A DNA stretch of 64,000 nt from the NCBI RefSeq assembly GCF_002976435.1, contig NZ_PUGF01000027.1, forward strand, positions 1 to 64,000, read 5' to 3'. Source of the DNA: Solimicrobium silvestre. GTDB taxonomy: Bacteria > Pseudomonadota > Gammaproteobacteria > Burkholderiales > Burkholderiaceae_D. Positions within the stretch are counted from its first letter, which is position 1. Each line of letters begins with the position of its first letter. Of the stretch, positions 8,885 through 19,237 are shown piece after piece. Both the position numbers and the translations under genes were made by a program. Below the pieces are notes generated by a model, which was not told the origin of the DNA, searched no databases, and saw nothing but the letters and a program-made list of their open reading frames with translations.

Positions 8885-9856
8885 TTAACTGGCTTTAATT
8901 CTGGCATCCGATAACACTTTACGGATTGTCGCCGCTAACTCTTCCGCTACAAATTTGGCTACATAGGCATCCGCACCAACGTTTTTTACATGCTCTTCAT
9001 TGGTTGAGCCGGTCAATGACGAATGGATGACGACAGGTAGCGACTGGAAACGAGTATCGTGTTTGATTTTTCTGGTTAATGTAAAACCATCCATTTCTGG
9101 CATTTCTAAGTCAGTTAGTACCAATGCGACTTTGTCATGAATTGTTTTGCCCTGCGCTTCCAACTCATTCGACAATGCCTGTAATTTCTCCCAACACTCT
9201 TTACCGGTTTTAGTCATAATAAACGGCGCTCCCATTGCCGTTAAGCCGCGCTCAATCAAGGTACGTGCCATATGAGAATCATCGGCCGCAAGAATTAAGG
9301 TTCCCGGAGGCAACAGCAACGTTGGGCCTACCGTTTTTGCGTCAATTTCTGGCTCTTCAGGTTGTATTGAACGTAATATTTGCTCCACATCAAGCACTTG
9401 GGCTAAACGGGTGTTGGCAATATCGCCATCTAAACGCGCAATACTTGTGACCATCCCAGCTACCGAGCTTGATTCGGCTGAAAGCACTTGGCCCCAGTCT
9501 AAACGAACTATTTCTTCAACCGACTCAACCGCAAAACCTTGGGTCGAGCGGGCATATTCGGTGACTAATAAAATATTAAGCCCAGAACTTGGAACGCATC
9601 CAACTACCGTTGGCAAATCAATCACGGGAATAATTTGCCCACGCAAATTAACCACGCCCAGCATATTTTCTACTGCGCCAGCCACTTCTGTGATGCTAGG
9701 CATAGCGACAATTTCACGCACTTTAAAGACGTTAATCCCAAATAATTCAGCGTGCGAGGTATGTTTTGCGACTCCCAAACGGAACAAAAGCAGTTCAAAC
9801 TTGTTCGATGCCGTTAAATTGGTACGTTCATCAATTTCTTGTTGAATTGAACTCAT
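8885..9856 (-). CDS. cheV: Chemotaxis coupling protein CheV (CheW domain plus receiver)
   Basis: Protein of 323 residues. Residues about 20-165 form a CheW-type coupling domain (FELLLFRLG, LFGINVFKVREIV, VNLRGQIIPVIDL). Residues about 190-315 form a receiver domain with Asp249 in VLTDLEMPEMDG as the phospho-acceptor, and a conserved Ser/Thr and Lys (IHSSL, VAKF). CheV couples chemoreceptors to CheA and is thought to help adaptation by being phosphorylated. No other chemotaxis gene is in the window, so it is an orphan here. An AAGGAGG-like site is not evident, but GGAGG lies just upstream of the ATG (CCTCCAAGG on the plus strand). Confidence 0.93.
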   Translation of the reverse strand: MSSIQQEIDERTNLTASNKFELLLFRLGVAKHTSHAELFGINVFKVREIVAMPSITEVAGAVENMLGVVNLRGQIIPVIDLPTVVGCVPSSGLNILLVTEYARSTQGFAVESVEEIVRLDWGQVLSAESSSVAGMVTSIARLDGDIANTRLAQVLDVEQILRSIQPEEPEIDAKTVGPTLLLPPGTLILAADDSHMARTLIERGLTAMGAPFIMTKTGKECWEKLQALSNELEAQGKTIHDKVALVLTDLEMPEMDGFTLTRKIKHDTRFQSLPVVIHSSLTGSTNEEHVKNVGADAYVAKFVAEELAATIRKVLSDARIKAS

Positions 9857-9946
9857 GTTACCTCCAAGGAGTCGGTCGAAGTTACCCAGCTATGAATAGA
9901 TTATAGTGACGATTTCTAAACAGGCTAGGCATTTCCGACAGAAAAC

Positions 9947-11317
9947 TTATTTTATGATGCGATAGCAAGGTACGTAGAGTTTACCGGGCAACTTCATACG
10001 CTGTTGCTGCACAAAAGAAGTTAATAGCGCATCAATTGATTCCATTAAATCGGAATCGCCCGTCAACTCAAAATGTCCAAATTCTTCAATCGCGCGAATT
10101 CCGGCTTCTTTGACATTGCCCGCAACAATTCCTGAAAAGGCACGCCGCAAATTTGCCGCTAATAAATGCGTATCCTGATTTTTATGTAACTGTAATTGCC
10201 GCATATTCAAGTGATTCGGGATAAATGGGTGTTGGAATTCGTTAGGAATTTTCAGCGCCCAATTAAAATAATAGGCATCTGAAGTCGCTTTGCGATACGC
10301 CCTCACCTCACCAATACCGGCTAGCACTTGTTGCGCTACCAATACGGGATTATCAATAATGATCTGGTAACGGTTTTGTGCCTGAGCGCCTAACGTTGCA
10401 CCAATAAATTGATCAATTAATTTAAAGTAACCAGCCGCACTGGCAGGCCCGGTAAATATTAATGGGAAAGGCGTATCAACATTATCTGGATGCAACAAGA
10501 TGCCTAAAATATATAAAATCTCTTCGGTCGTGCCAGCCCCGCCAGGAAAGATCACGATGGCATGACCTAAGCGCACAAAGGCTTCCAGTCGCTTCTCTAT
10601 ATCAGGCAAAATCACCAGTTCATTAACGATGGCATTCGGTGCTTCTGCTGCAATAATTCCCGGCTCTGTTACCCCTAAATAGCGACCATTAGCAATGCGC
10701 TGTTTGGCATGCCCAATAGTTGCGCCCTTCATCGGCCCTTTCATAGCACCAGGCCCACAGCCGGTACAAATATTTAAACCACGCAAACCAAGCTGATAGC
10801 CAACGTGTTTGGTGTAATCATATTCGTTGCCGGAAATAGCATGCCCGCCCCAACAAACCACTAGGTTAGGATTAACTAGCGGATGCAATTGATTGGCATT
10901 ACGCAATATATGAAAGACAGCATCGGTAATTCCTTGCGAGGTCGTGATGTCAAATTGCGCGTTACCTTCAATTTCACTATTCAGAAAAATGATATCGCGC
11001 AACACAGCAAACACATGCTCCTGAATACCTTTAATCATCACGCCATCGACAAATGCACTAGCTGGTGCATTTTTTATGTCTAGCTTAATGCCGCGCTCGC
11101 GATGAATAATACTGATGGAAAAAGAAGGATACCTAGCGAGCAATTCTTTACCATCATCTAACGCGTTGCCGCTATTTAATACTGCTAAAGTACAGTGTCT
11201 GAAGATGGTATACAAGCCCCCATGGCTGGTATCAAGTAACTTATTGACTTCGGCTTTTAATAAAACGTCTAGCCTGCCTTCAGGGGAAATTTGAGTATCT
11301 AGAACCGGATATTCCAT
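9947..11317 (-). CDS. ppnN: Pyrimidine/purine nucleotide 5'-monophosphate nucleosidase (YgdH/PpnN)
   Basis: Protein of 456 residues matching the three-part PpnN architecture. An N-terminal DUF4478-type domain (about 1-125) is followed by a LOG/lysine-decarboxylase-like Rossmann domain (about 145-340) and a C-terminal DUF3412-type domain (about 340-456). The catalytic LOG signature PGGAGTTEEILYILG is present, with GCGPGAMKGPMKGA upstream. PpnN hydrolyses nucleoside monophosphates to base plus ribose 5-phosphate and, in E. coli, is activated by (p)ppGpp. The length is as expected. It stands alone on the minus strand, divergent from the kdp locus. Confidence 0.92.
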   Translation of the reverse strand: MEYPVLDTQISPEGRLDVLLKAEVNKLLDTSHGGLYTIFRHCTLAVLNSGNALDDGKELLARYPSFSISIIHRERGIKLDIKNAPASAFVDGVMIKGIQEHVFAVLRDIIFLNSEIEGNAQFDITTSQGITDAVFHILRNANQLHPLVNPNLVVCWGGHAISGNEYDYTKHVGYQLGLRGLNICTGCGPGAMKGPMKGATIGHAKQRIANGRYLGVTEPGIIAAEAPNAIVNELVILPDIEKRLEAFVRLGHAIVIFPGGAGTTEEILYILGILLHPDNVDTPFPLIFTGPASAAGYFKLIDQFIGATLGAQAQNRYQIIIDNPVLVAQQVLAGIGEVRAYRKATSDAYYFNWALKIPNEFQHPFIPNHLNMRQLQLHKNQDTHLLAANLRRAFSGIVAGNVKEAGIRAIEEFGHFELTGDSDLMESIDALLTSFVQQQRMKLPGKLYVPCYRIIK

Positions 11318-11595
11318 ATTGCCCTCATTGATGTAAATTGAAATGAAAGCTAAGTAATTAATTTAGCTTGCTGAAATCAGTGTAATTCAATTTAACAAAA
11401 TCGACACCATGCACTTAGTAATACGAGATTTTCAATTCCCCATACCAGGGTATTTATTTAATAAACAGCTTAATTATTTAGATAATAGAACGCGGTAAAA
11501 ATATACTGCCACAAAATAAAAAATCTACCTTTCTATGATCCACTCAATGCGTTAAAAAATATCAAAGATCAGCCGGAGTATATATTTACGCCGCG

Positions 11596-11612
11596 TTTAC
11601 ACTATTTTTACA
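11596..11612 (+). promoter_or_regulatory. Putative KdpE-binding site upstream of kdp
   Basis: TTTACACTATTTTTACA followed by CCC closely resembles the E. coli KdpE target (T/A-rich TTTATACTTTTTTTACACC as recalled). It lies about 75 bp upstream of the first kdp ORF in a 369-bp intergenic region. The rest of 11318-11686 holds no recognisable gene. A clear -10/-35 pair was not resolved; TTATACA near 11627 and TATCGT near 11655 are candidates. Confidence 0.5.
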
Positions 11613-11686
11613 CCCTCAATAGCGACTTATACAACAACTTTACCCAACTTTACGTATCGTACCCTCACCACATCAATGGAGTATGT

Positions 11687-11779
11687 ATGGATATTACCTA
11701 TCTGATCGGCATCTTCTTATTTGCCGCTATCACGCTATTAATTATCAAAGGTTGCAGCCGACTAGGAGGCGATAAATGA
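11687..11779 (+). CDS. Small single-pass membrane protein preceding kdpF
   Basis: An unannotated-looking ORF of 30 residues. It starts MDITYLIGIFLFAAI, has one hydrophobic helix (about residues 3-21) and a short basic/polar tail ending [14 protein letters not shown] ribosome-binding site lies 6 bp upstream of the ATG. Its TGA overlaps the kdpF ATG (ATGA), so the two are translationally coupled. It is the first ORF after the KdpE-like box. Function is unknown; position and topology suggest an accessory peptide of the Kdp complex, possibly a second KdpF-like subunit. Confidence 0.65.
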   Translation: MDITYLIGIFLFAAITLLIIKGCSRLGGDK

Positions 11780-11865
11780 ATAGCTTATTAATCATCGCTG
11801 GAATTATTGCCGCCTTATTGTTCGTGTATCTCGTTTATGCCTTATTAAAAGCGGAGACATTTTAA
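11776..11865 (+). CDS. kdpF: K+-transporting ATPase small subunit KdpF
   Basis: A 29-residue hydrophobic peptide ([19 protein letters not shown]...KAETF) with a single transmembrane helix, the length and hydrophobic pattern of KdpF. KdpF stabilises the KdpABC complex in the membrane. Its stop codon overlaps the kdpA start (TAATG), and its own start overlaps the stop of the preceding small ORF. Confidence 0.9.
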   Translation: MNSLLIIAGIIAALLFVYLVYALLKAETF

Positions 11866-13688
11866 TGAATTCGTCTATTCACTTCCAACTCGCGCTGTTC
11901 TTGATTGTATTGATGCTGTGCGCCGTACCACTGGGGGGCTATATTGCCCGCATCATGTCCGGCGAAGGCAATGCCGTTACACGCCTGATCGGCCCAATTG
12001 AACGGTTTATTTACCGGATTTGCGGCGTTGACCACAACACCGAAATGGGCTGGAAAAGTTACGCTTTTGCCGTCATCCTGTTTAATTTATTAGGCGTACT
12101 TGCTGTATACGCTTTGCAGCGCCTGCAAGGTTTTTTACCGCTGAATCCGCAAGCCATGGCAGCTATTTCACCAGACTCTTCTTTTAATACCGCGATTAGT
12201 TTTGTTACCAACACCAACTGGCAAGGTTATACCGGCGAAGCGGCGATGAGTTATTTAACGCAAATGCTGGGCCTTGCAGTGCAAAACTTTTTTTCTGCAG
12301 CAACCGGCTTGGCGGTTGTCATCGCCATGATTCGCGGCTTTGCTCGGCACAGCATGCAAACTATCGGCAATTTTTGGGTCGATATCACACGCAGCGTGTT
12401 GTATATCTTGCTGCCGTTAGCGTTAATTATTGCCGTATTCTTTATGGGCCAAGGCGTTATTCAGAATTTCGACGAGTATAAAACCGTTAACCTGACTGAA
12501 GCACTGACCTATACACAACCTAAAGTAGATGCTGCCGGTGCTCCAGTATTAGACGCTAAAGGCGTAGCCGTACAAGAAACACTTACTACGACCACGCAAA
12601 CTTTGCCGATGGGGCCAGTCGCATCACAAGAAGCGATCAAAATGGTTGGGACCAACGGTGGCGGTTTCTTCAATGCGAATTCGGCACATCCTTATGAAAA
12701 TCCAACCCCACTGTCTAACTTCATCCAGATATTAGCGATCTTTTTAATTCCTGCTGCGTTGTGCATTGCATTCGGAAAAATGGTTGGCGATCCTCGTCAG
12801 GGATGGGCAGTATTAGCCGCCATGACGGTTATTTTCGTGGTCATGGCGTATTTTGCCAATGCCGCTGAAATGCAAGGCAATCCGGCATTGAATGGCATGG
12901 GAATTGACCAAACAGCGCAAGTCAGCAGCGGCAACTTTGCTCAGGCTGGCGGCAATATGGAAGGCAAAGAAACCCGTTTCGGGATTGTCGCTTCCAGCAT
13001 TTTCGCCACCGTCACTACGGCAGCGTCCTGCGGTGCGGTCAACGGCATGCACGATTCATTCACTGCTCTAGGTGGCATGGTGCCACTCTGGTTAATTCAA
13101 CTCGGTGAAGTGGTATTTGGCGGTGTTGGCTCAGGTTTGTACGGCATGTTGATTTTCGCGATATTAGCGGTATTTATTGCAGGTTTGATGATCGGTCGCA
13201 CACCAGAATATCTCGGCAAAAAAATCGAAGCCTTCGACATGAAAATGGTATCGATTGCGATTTTGGTAGGTCCATTTTTAGTCTTGGTTGGAACCGCCAT
13301 CGCGGTACTCGTGACCGATGGCAAAGCCGGCATTTTAAATCCGGGGGCACATGGTTTCACCGAAGTGCTGTATGCGTTTTCTTCGGCGGTCAATAACAAC
13401 GGTAGCGCGTTTGCCGGGATTTCTGCCAACACGCCGTTCTATAACATCATGTTAGCTATCGCCATGTGGTTTGGACGCTTCCTGGTCATTGTTCCGGTAT
13501 TGGCTATTGCTGGCTCCTTAGTACGTAAAAAACGCCTGGCCACCACTGTTGGCTCATTACCTACCCACGGCCCCTTGTTTGTGGTTCTGTTAATCGGCAG
13601 CGTGATTATTGTTGGCGCACTGACTTACATCCCTGCATTGGCACTTGGCCCTGTGATTGAACATTTGACACTTAGCGCTGGTCACTAA
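11865..13688 (+). CDS. kdpA: K+-transporting ATPase, potassium-binding subunit KdpA
   Basis: Polytopic membrane protein of 607 residues, the channel-like K+-selecting subunit of the Kdp P-type ATPase. It belongs to the superfamily of K+ transporters with four MPM repeats. The signature [20 protein letters not shown] (about residues 262-281) contains one selectivity-filter segment, and [13 protein letters not shown] near residue 510 is another. Length is slightly above the E. coli 557. It is translationally coupled to kdpF. It provides high-affinity K+ uptake at low external K+. Confidence 0.97.
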   Translation: MNSSIHFQLALFLIVLMLCAVPLGGYIARIMSGEGNAVTRLIGPIERFIYRICGVDHNTEMGWKSYAFAVILFNLLGVLAVYALQRLQGFLPLNPQAMAAISPDSSFNTAISFVTNTNWQGYTGEAAMSYLTQMLGLAVQNFFSAATGLAVVIAMIRGFARHSMQTIGNFWVDITRSVLYILLPLALIIAVFFMGQGVIQNFDEYKTVNLTEALTYTQPKVDAAGAPVLDAKGVAVQETLTTTTQTLPMGPVASQEAIKMVGTNGGGFFNANSAHPYENPTPLSNFIQILAIFLIPAALCIAFGKMVGDPRQGWAVLAAMTVIFVVMAYFANAAEMQGNPALNGMGIDQTAQVSSGNFAQAGGNMEGKETRFGIVASSIFATVTTAASCGAVNGMHDSFTALGGMVPLWLIQLGEVVFGGVGSGLYGMLIFAILAVFIAGLMIGRTPEYLGKKIEAFDMKMVSIAILVGPFLVLVGTAIAVLVTDGKAGILNPGAHGFTEVLYAFSSAVNNNGSAFAGISANTPFYNIMLAIAMWFGRFLVIVPVLAIAGSLVRKKRLATTVGSLPTHGPLFVVLLIGSVIIVGALTYIPALALGPVIEHLTLSAGH

Positions 13689-13722
13689 GATCAACAGCTA
13701 AGAGATATCAGCGAAAGCACAT

Positions 13723-15819
13723 ATGACTCATAAAATAAATCAATCCCTATTAAACCCAGACATTCTTAAAGTCGCGTTGGTCGACGCATTCCGTAAATTA
13801 TCGCCACGCACCCAGATTAAAAACCCGGTGATGTTTGTGGTGTTTATCGGTAGTTTGCTAACGACTGGCCTAGCCTTTCAAGCAGTATTCGGCAAGGGTG
13901 AAGCACCAGCCAACTTCATTATTGCCATCGCCTTATGGTTATGGTTTACCTTATTGTTTGCTAACTTTGCCGAGGCGCTAGCCGAAGGCCGCAGCAAAGC
14001 ACAAGCGGAATCATTGCGCGGCGCTAAACAAGACGTAAAAGCCAAAAAACTACAGCAACCTAAGTACGGTTCAACCCAGTTGCTAGTGAACGGCTCAACC
14101 CTGATCAAGGGCGATGTCGTGCTGGTAGAAGCGCACGATGTGATTCCTGCCGATGGTGAAGTCATTGAAGGCGCGGCATCAGTCGACGAATCTGCTATTA
14201 CCGGCGAATCGGCTCCGGTGATTCGTGAATCCGGTGGCGATTTTAGCTCTGTCACCGGTGGCACTCGCGTGCTGTCTGACTGGATCGTGGTACGTGTTTC
14301 GGTTAATCCCGGTGAGGCATTTTTAGATCGTATGATCGCCATGGTGGAAGGCGCTAAACGTCAAAAGACTCCGAATGAAATCGCTTTAACGATTTTATTG
14401 GTGGCACTGACGATTATCTTCTTGTTGGCAACGGTAACGCTGCTGCCGTTCTCGCTGTTTAGCGTAACAGCCGCTGGTGCTGGCTCGCCGATCACGATCA
14501 CCGTATTGGTCGCGTTATTAGTCTGCTTAATTCCAACGACGATCGGCGGTTTATTATCGTCCGTCGGTATTGCCGGTATGAGCCGCATGATGCAGGCCAA
14601 TGTGATTGCCACATCTGGTCGCGCAGTCGAAGCTGCTGGTGACGTCGATGTGCTGTTGCTGGATAAAACCGGCACGATTACTCTTGGCAACCGTCAAGCA
14701 TCTACCTTCCATCCGGCTACGGGTGTCACTGCGGAACAATTAGCCGATGCCGCACAGTTATCTTCCTTAGCAGATGAAACTCCGGAAGGTCGCAGCATCG
14801 TTATTTTGGCTAAGCAAAAATACCAATTACGCGAACGTAATATTCAGGCATTAGGCGCTACTTTTATTCCATTTACGGCACAAACTCGGATGAGTGGCGT
14901 CGATTTGGATGAATCTCATAGCGGCAATGCATCGGAAAAACGTCATATTCGCAAAGGCTCGGTTGAGGCAATTCGCCAATACGTGACTAACTTAGGACAC
15001 GCTTTCCCTAAAAACGTCAGTGACTTGGTCGAGCAAGTTGCAAAAAAAGGCAGTACGCCATTGGTCGTAGTGGATGGCAGCAAAGTGATGGGCGTGATTG
15101 AACTGAAAGACATCGTTAAAGGTGGCATTAAAGAACGCTTTGCAGAGTTACGCAAAATGGGCATTAAAACCATCATGATTACCGGTGACAACCACTTAAC
15201 CGCCGCCGCCATTGCCGCTGAAGCTGGGGTTGATGATTTTCTGGCAGAAGCTACACCGGAAGATAAATTAAAACTGATCCGTAGCCATCAGGCAGAAGGC
15301 AAGCTGGTTGCCATGACCGGTGACGGTACCAACGATGCGCCAGCATTAGCGCAAGCCGATGTGGCCGTAGCGATGAATACTGGTACTCAGGCAGCAAAAG
15401 AAGCTGGCAATATGGTGGATTTGGATTCCAATCCAACCAAGTTGATTGAAATCGTAGAAATCGGCAAACAAATGCTGATGACGCGCGGTTCACTCACCAC
15501 CTTCTCAATTGCGAATGACGTGGCCAAGTATTTTGCGATTATTCCAGCGGCCTTTGCCAGCACCTATCCGCAATTGAATACGCTGAACGTGATGCATTTA
15601 ACGACACCAGCCAGCGCCATTTTATCTGCGGTTATTTTTAATGCCTTAATTATTGTGTGCCTGATTCCGTTGGCGCTCAAAGGCTTGAAATACCGTGCTT
15701 TAGGCGCTGCCATATTATTGCGTCGCAATTTATTAATCTACGGCTTGGGTGGTTTGATTGTGCCTTTTATCGGCATTAAATTCATCGACGTTGTGTTGAC
15801 CATTCTTGGTTTAGCTTAA
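13723..15819 (+). CDS. kdpB: K+-transporting ATPase, ATP-hydrolysing subunit KdpB
   Basis: P-type ATPase (type IA) of 698 residues that energises K+ uptake through KdpA. The actuator motif TGES lies in [11 protein letters not shown]. The phosphorylation motif DKTGT has Asp314. The nucleotide domain has KGSVEAI, and the hinge motif [11 protein letters not shown] is intact. Transmembrane helices lie near residues 35-85, 215-285 and 585-690. It starts 34 bp after kdpA with a weak ribosome-binding site, so coupling through the operon is likely. Confidence 0.97.
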   Translation: MTHKINQSLLNPDILKVALVDAFRKLSPRTQIKNPVMFVVFIGSLLTTGLAFQAVFGKGEAPANFIIAIALWLWFTLLFANFAEALAEGRSKAQAESLRGAKQDVKAKKLQQPKYGSTQLLVNGSTLIKGDVVLVEAHDVIPADGEVIEGAASVDESAITGESAPVIRESGGDFSSVTGGTRVLSDWIVVRVSVNPGEAFLDRMIAMVEGAKRQKTPNEIALTILLVALTIIFLLATVTLLPFSLFSVTAAGAGSPITITVLVALLVCLIPTTIGGLLSSVGIAGMSRMMQANVIATSGRAVEAAGDVDVLLLDKTGTITLGNRQASTFHPATGVTAEQLADAAQLSSLADETPEGRSIVILAKQKYQLRERNIQALGATFIPFTAQTRMSGVDLDESHSGNASEKRHIRKGSVEAIRQYVTNLGHAFPKNVSDLVEQVAKKGSTPLVVVDGSKVMGVIELKDIVKGGIKERFAELRKMGIKTIMITGDNHLTAAAIAAEAGVDDFLAEATPEDKLKLIRSHQAEGKLVAMTGDGTNDAPALAQADVAVAMNTGTQAAKEAGNMVDLDSNPTKLIEIVEIGKQMLMTRGSLTTFSIANDVAKYFAIIPAAFASTYPQLNTLNVMHLTTPASAILSAVIFNALIIVCLIPLALKGLKYRALGAAILLRRNLLIYGLGGLIVPFIGIKFIDVVLTILGLA

Positions 15820-15828
15820 GGAACTCCT

Positions 15829-16401
15829 ATGAAAACCCTCATTCGCCCCGCAGTCAGTTTATTTGTCGTGCTTAGTATTCTGGTCGGATTGATTTACCCC
15901 ATGCTCACTACCGGCATCGGCAAAGTCGTTTTTTCCGATCAGGCCAACGGCAGTTTGATTGAAAAAGACCACAAAATCGTCGGTTCTAGCCTGATCGGTC
16001 AAAACTTCAGCGGCCCTGGTTATTTTTGGGGTCGTCCGTCAGCCACTAGCCCAATGCCTTATAACGGCTTGAACTCTGGCGGATCCAACTTTGGCCCATC
16101 TAACCCAGCGCAAAAAGCTGCTGTGGCAGATCGGATTAAAGCATTGCATGACGCTGACCCAAGCAATACGCAAGCGATTCCAGTTGATTTAGTCACCGCT
16201 TCCGGCAGTGGTTTAGATCCGCAAATTAGCCCGGCAGCAATCAATTATCAGTTGCAACGGGTTGCCAAAGCGCGCAACATTAATCCCGAAGTGCTAAAAC
16301 AGCTCGTGGCTAAATACACCGAAGCGCCACAACTCGGTATTTTTGGCGAAGCGCGAGTCAATGTGCTGCAGTTGAATTTAGCATTAGATATACAAAAATA
16401 A
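15829..16401 (+). CDS. kdpC: K+-transporting ATPase subunit KdpC
   Basis: Protein of 190 residues with one N-terminal transmembrane helix (about 8-28) and a periplasmic domain. It contains [24 protein letters not shown] and, near the C-terminus, [10 protein letters not shown]. KdpC is thought to raise ATP affinity or assist assembly of KdpAB. It starts 9 bp after kdpB behind an AAGGA site. A strong hairpin follows at 16451, before kdpD. Confidence 0.96.
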   Translation: MKTLIRPAVSLFVVLSILVGLIYPMLTTGIGKVVFSDQANGSLIEKDHKIVGSSLIGQNFSGPGYFWGRPSATSPMPYNGLNSGGSNFGPSNPAQKAAVADRIKALHDADPSNTQAIPVDLVTASGSGLDPQISPAAINYQLQRVAKARNINPEVLKQLVAKYTEAPQLGIFGEARVNVLQLNLALDIQK

Positions 16402-16450
16402 GATGCAAAAATAAGCTGCAAACACAAACTCAGCATTACAGCACCAAGCT

Positions 16451-16490
16451 ATGCAAGGACAGGTTCCAGACCTGCCCTTGCATTGTTAGT
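16451..16490 (+). terminator. Hairpin between kdpFABC and kdpDE, possible attenuator
   Basis: ATGCAAGGACAGGT (16451-16464) pairs with ACCTGCCCTTGCAT (16470-16483), a 13-pair stem with one A/C mismatch and a 5-nt loop. It is followed by TGTTAGTTTAG. The T-content after the stem is modest, so it may reduce rather than stop transcription into kdpDE. Confidence 0.55.
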
Positions 16491-16523
16491 TTAGAATATG
16501 TGAATTCATTTTAAGAAAAAATT

Positions 16524-19223
16524 ATGATTGATAGCCGACCAGATCCCGACGAACTGCTCGATAAAATTCAGCGCGAAGACGCCAAACAACAGCGCGGCCA
16601 TTTCAAGCTGTTTTTTGGATCTTGTGCCGGAGTGGGGAAAACTTTTTCCATGCTATCTGCTGCTAAAGCGCAGCAACTGCTCGGCGTGGATGTCATCGTT
16701 GGCGTAGTTGAAACCCATGGTCGCCGCGAAACCATTGCAATGACGGAGGGATTGGATATTCTCCCGCTGCAAAAAATTAATTACAACGACAAGCTGCGTG
16801 ATGAATTTGATCTTGATGGCGCATTAAAACGCAAACCAACGCTGATATTAATGGATGAATTAGCGCATTCAAATATCCCTGGTACGCGTCATCAAAAACG
16901 CTGGCAAGATGTAGAAGAATTATTAGCCGCAGGGATTAATGTGTATTCCACGGTCAACGTTCAACATCTGGAAAGTTTAAATGACATCGTTGGGCAAATT
17001 ACCGGCATTCGAGTCTGGGAAACCATCCCTGACCGCGTTTTTGATATGGCCGATGAAATCACCTTGGTTGATCTGCCGCCCGACGAATTATTACGCCGCT
17101 TAAAAGACGGCAAAGTATATATCCCACACCAAGCAGAACGTGCTTCCAAAAATTTTTTCCGCAAAGGTAACCTGATCGCATTACGCGAACTGGCTTTGCG
17201 CCGCACCGCCGATCAGGTTGACACGCAAATGCGCGACTATCGCGCAGATCAATCGATACATCACGTCTGGCAAGCCAAAGAACGCCTGCTGGTTTGTATC
17301 GGCCCGCATGACAGCAGCAATAAACTGGTACGTAGCGCAGCACGCCTGGCGGCTAGTTTGCGCGCTGATTTAATTGCGGTCTATATCGAAACAACGGCTT
17401 TACAAAAACTATCAGATAAACGCCGCGACGCGATACACAAAACCCTCAAACTGGCGCAGGAATTAGGTGCAGAAACCAGTACCTTATCCGGTGAAAAATT
17501 AGCCCCCGTATTACTCAGCTACGCACGCAGCCGTAACGTGACCAAACTGGTTATCGGCAAATCGATGCGCCCTACCTGGTCACGTGTGTTACGCACCAGC
17601 CTGGCAGACGAATTAGCCAGCCGCACCACCGATGTGGATGTCTATGTAGTTGGGCATGACATTGAACCGGAACCAATCAGCGGTGGTAGCCATACCCATT
17701 ACGATACGTTAACTGGGGCGGCGGGCAGCAACGACGTGCAACCCTGGGGTTATTTGTGGGCGGCAGCCATTTGTATAGCCGTCACAGGCATTACCGAAGG
17801 CTTACTCAATGTATTTGATTTGGCCAATGTCATCATGCTGTATTTGCTGGCCGCCGTATTAATTGCCATCCGCTTTGGACGCGGGCCGAGTATTTTTGCC
17901 TCTTTTCTCAGCGTCGCCACATTTGACTTTTTCTTCGTGCCGCCGCGTTATTCATTCTCTGTCTCGGACACCCAATACCTATTTACTTTTGTGATTATGT
18001 TGGCAGTCTCTCTGATCATCAGTAACTTGACCGCAAATTTGCGTTACCAAGCGCGTATTGCCAGTTATCGGGAGCGGCGCACCAATGCCTTGAATACCAT
18101 GAGTAAAGCGCTTTCATCGGCATTAATGGTGGAACAGATTATTGAAATAAGTAATGAGCATTTGGTTGGGATTTTTCAAGCAAAAATAGCGATCTTGCTG
18201 CCAGATAGCCATGAAAAAATTCGTCAGCCGTTAGCCAACACCAGCAGCGTTCCTGAGCACCTTGATCTCGGAGTTGCGCAATGGGTGTATGACCATCAAC
18301 AGCGTGCGGGCCTCGGAACCAACACCCTGCCCGCTAATGCTCTGCTGTATGTACCTTTACAAGCTCCGATGCGCACGCGTGGCGTAATAGCGATTGCACC
18401 ACTACAGCCAAGACAGATTTTTCAGCCTGAACAGCAGCAGTTGTTAGACACTTTTGCCGCGCAAATTGCGCTGGCACTCGAACGCGTACACTACGTGGAA
18501 GTCGCCCAGGATGCATTAATTAATATTGAAGCAGAACGCTTACGCAACTCACTACTCTCAGCGATTTCGCATGACTTACGTACACCGCTTACCGCAATTA
18601 TTGGCTTATCCAGTACATTGGTTGAACAATCGCAGTTAAGTGAAAAAATCCGCTCCGAATTAATTCATGGAATTAATGAAGAGGCACAGCACATGAACAG
18701 CTTGATTATTAACTTGCTGGATATGGCTAAACTGCAATCGGGGAAAGTAGTGCTTAACAAGCAATGGCAACCGATAGATGAAGTGATCGGCAGTGCGTTG
18801 CGCATCTCAAGCCAGCTAACGGCAAAACATCAGATTAAACTTGAAATAGATAAAAATTGTCCGATATTGTCATTTGATGCGGTGCTGATTGAACGCGTCT
18901 TGTGTAATTTAATTGAAAATGCCGTTAAATATGGGCACGATCAAATCTTAATAAAAGCAAAAGTAAAGGATGACGAGTTTATTTTAAGCGTTATTGATAA
19001 TGGCCGAGGCCTACCAGCTGGAATGGAAGAGAAAATATTTGAAAAATTTACCCGCGGTGAAAAAGAATCCGCCACGCATGGAGTGGGTTTAGGTTTGGCT
19101 ATTTGCAAAGCAATTATCGAAACCCATAACGGTAAAATATGGGCCACTAACGCACCAATGCAAGGTGCCAATATCAGTTTTTCGCTACCACTTGGCGATG
19201 CACCTAAAATTGAAAACGAATAA
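16524..19223 (+). CDS. kdpD: Osmosensitive K+ channel sensor histidine kinase KdpD
   Basis: Sensor kinase of 899 residues that phosphorylates KdpE when K+ is limiting. It has an N-terminal KdpD domain with Walker A GSCAGVGKT (residues 32-40), then a universal-stress-protein-like domain (about 250-370). Four close transmembrane helices lie around residues 400-500, then a GAF-like region. The HisKA box is SAISHDLRTP with His683. The ATPase domain has N box IENAVKYG and G boxes DNGRGLP and GVGLGLAI. It lies 122 bp after kdpC, separated by a hairpin, so it may have its own weak promoter. Confidence 0.97.
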   Translation: MIDSRPDPDELLDKIQREDAKQQRGHFKLFFGSCAGVGKTFSMLSAAKAQQLLGVDVIVGVVETHGRRETIAMTEGLDILPLQKINYNDKLRDEFDLDGALKRKPTLILMDELAHSNIPGTRHQKRWQDVEELLAAGINVYSTVNVQHLESLNDIVGQITGIRVWETIPDRVFDMADEITLVDLPPDELLRRLKDGKVYIPHQAERASKNFFRKGNLIALRELALRRTADQVDTQMRDYRADQSIHHVWQAKERLLVCIGPHDSSNKLVRSAARLAASLRADLIAVYIETTALQKLSDKRRDAIHKTLKLAQELGAETSTLSGEKLAPVLLSYARSRNVTKLVIGKSMRPTWSRVLRTSLADELASRTTDVDVYVVGHDIEPEPISGGSHTHYDTLTGAAGSNDVQPWGYLWAAAICIAVTGITEGLLNVFDLANVIMLYLLAAVLIAIRFGRGPSIFASFLSVATFDFFFVPPRYSFSVSDTQYLFTFVIMLAVSLIISNLTANLRYQARIASYRERRTNALNTMSKALSSALMVEQIIEISNEHLVGIFQAKIAILLPDSHEKIRQPLANTSSVPEHLDLGVAQWVYDHQQRAGLGTNTLPANALLYVPLQAPMRTRGVIAIAPLQPRQIFQPEQQQLLDTFAAQIALALERVHYVEVAQDALINIEAERLRNSLLSAISHDLRTPLTAIIGLSSTLVEQSQLSEKIRSELIHGINEEAQHMNSLIINLLDMAKLQSGKVVLNKQWQPIDEVIGSALRISSQLTAKHQIKLEIDKNCPILSFDAVLIERVLCNLIENAVKYGHDQILIKAKVKDDEFILSVIDNGRGLPAGMEEKIFEKFTRGEKESATHGVGLGLAICKAIIETHNGKIWATNAPMQGANISFSLPLGDAPKIENE

Positions 19224-19237
19224 CTCAAAACTTACTA

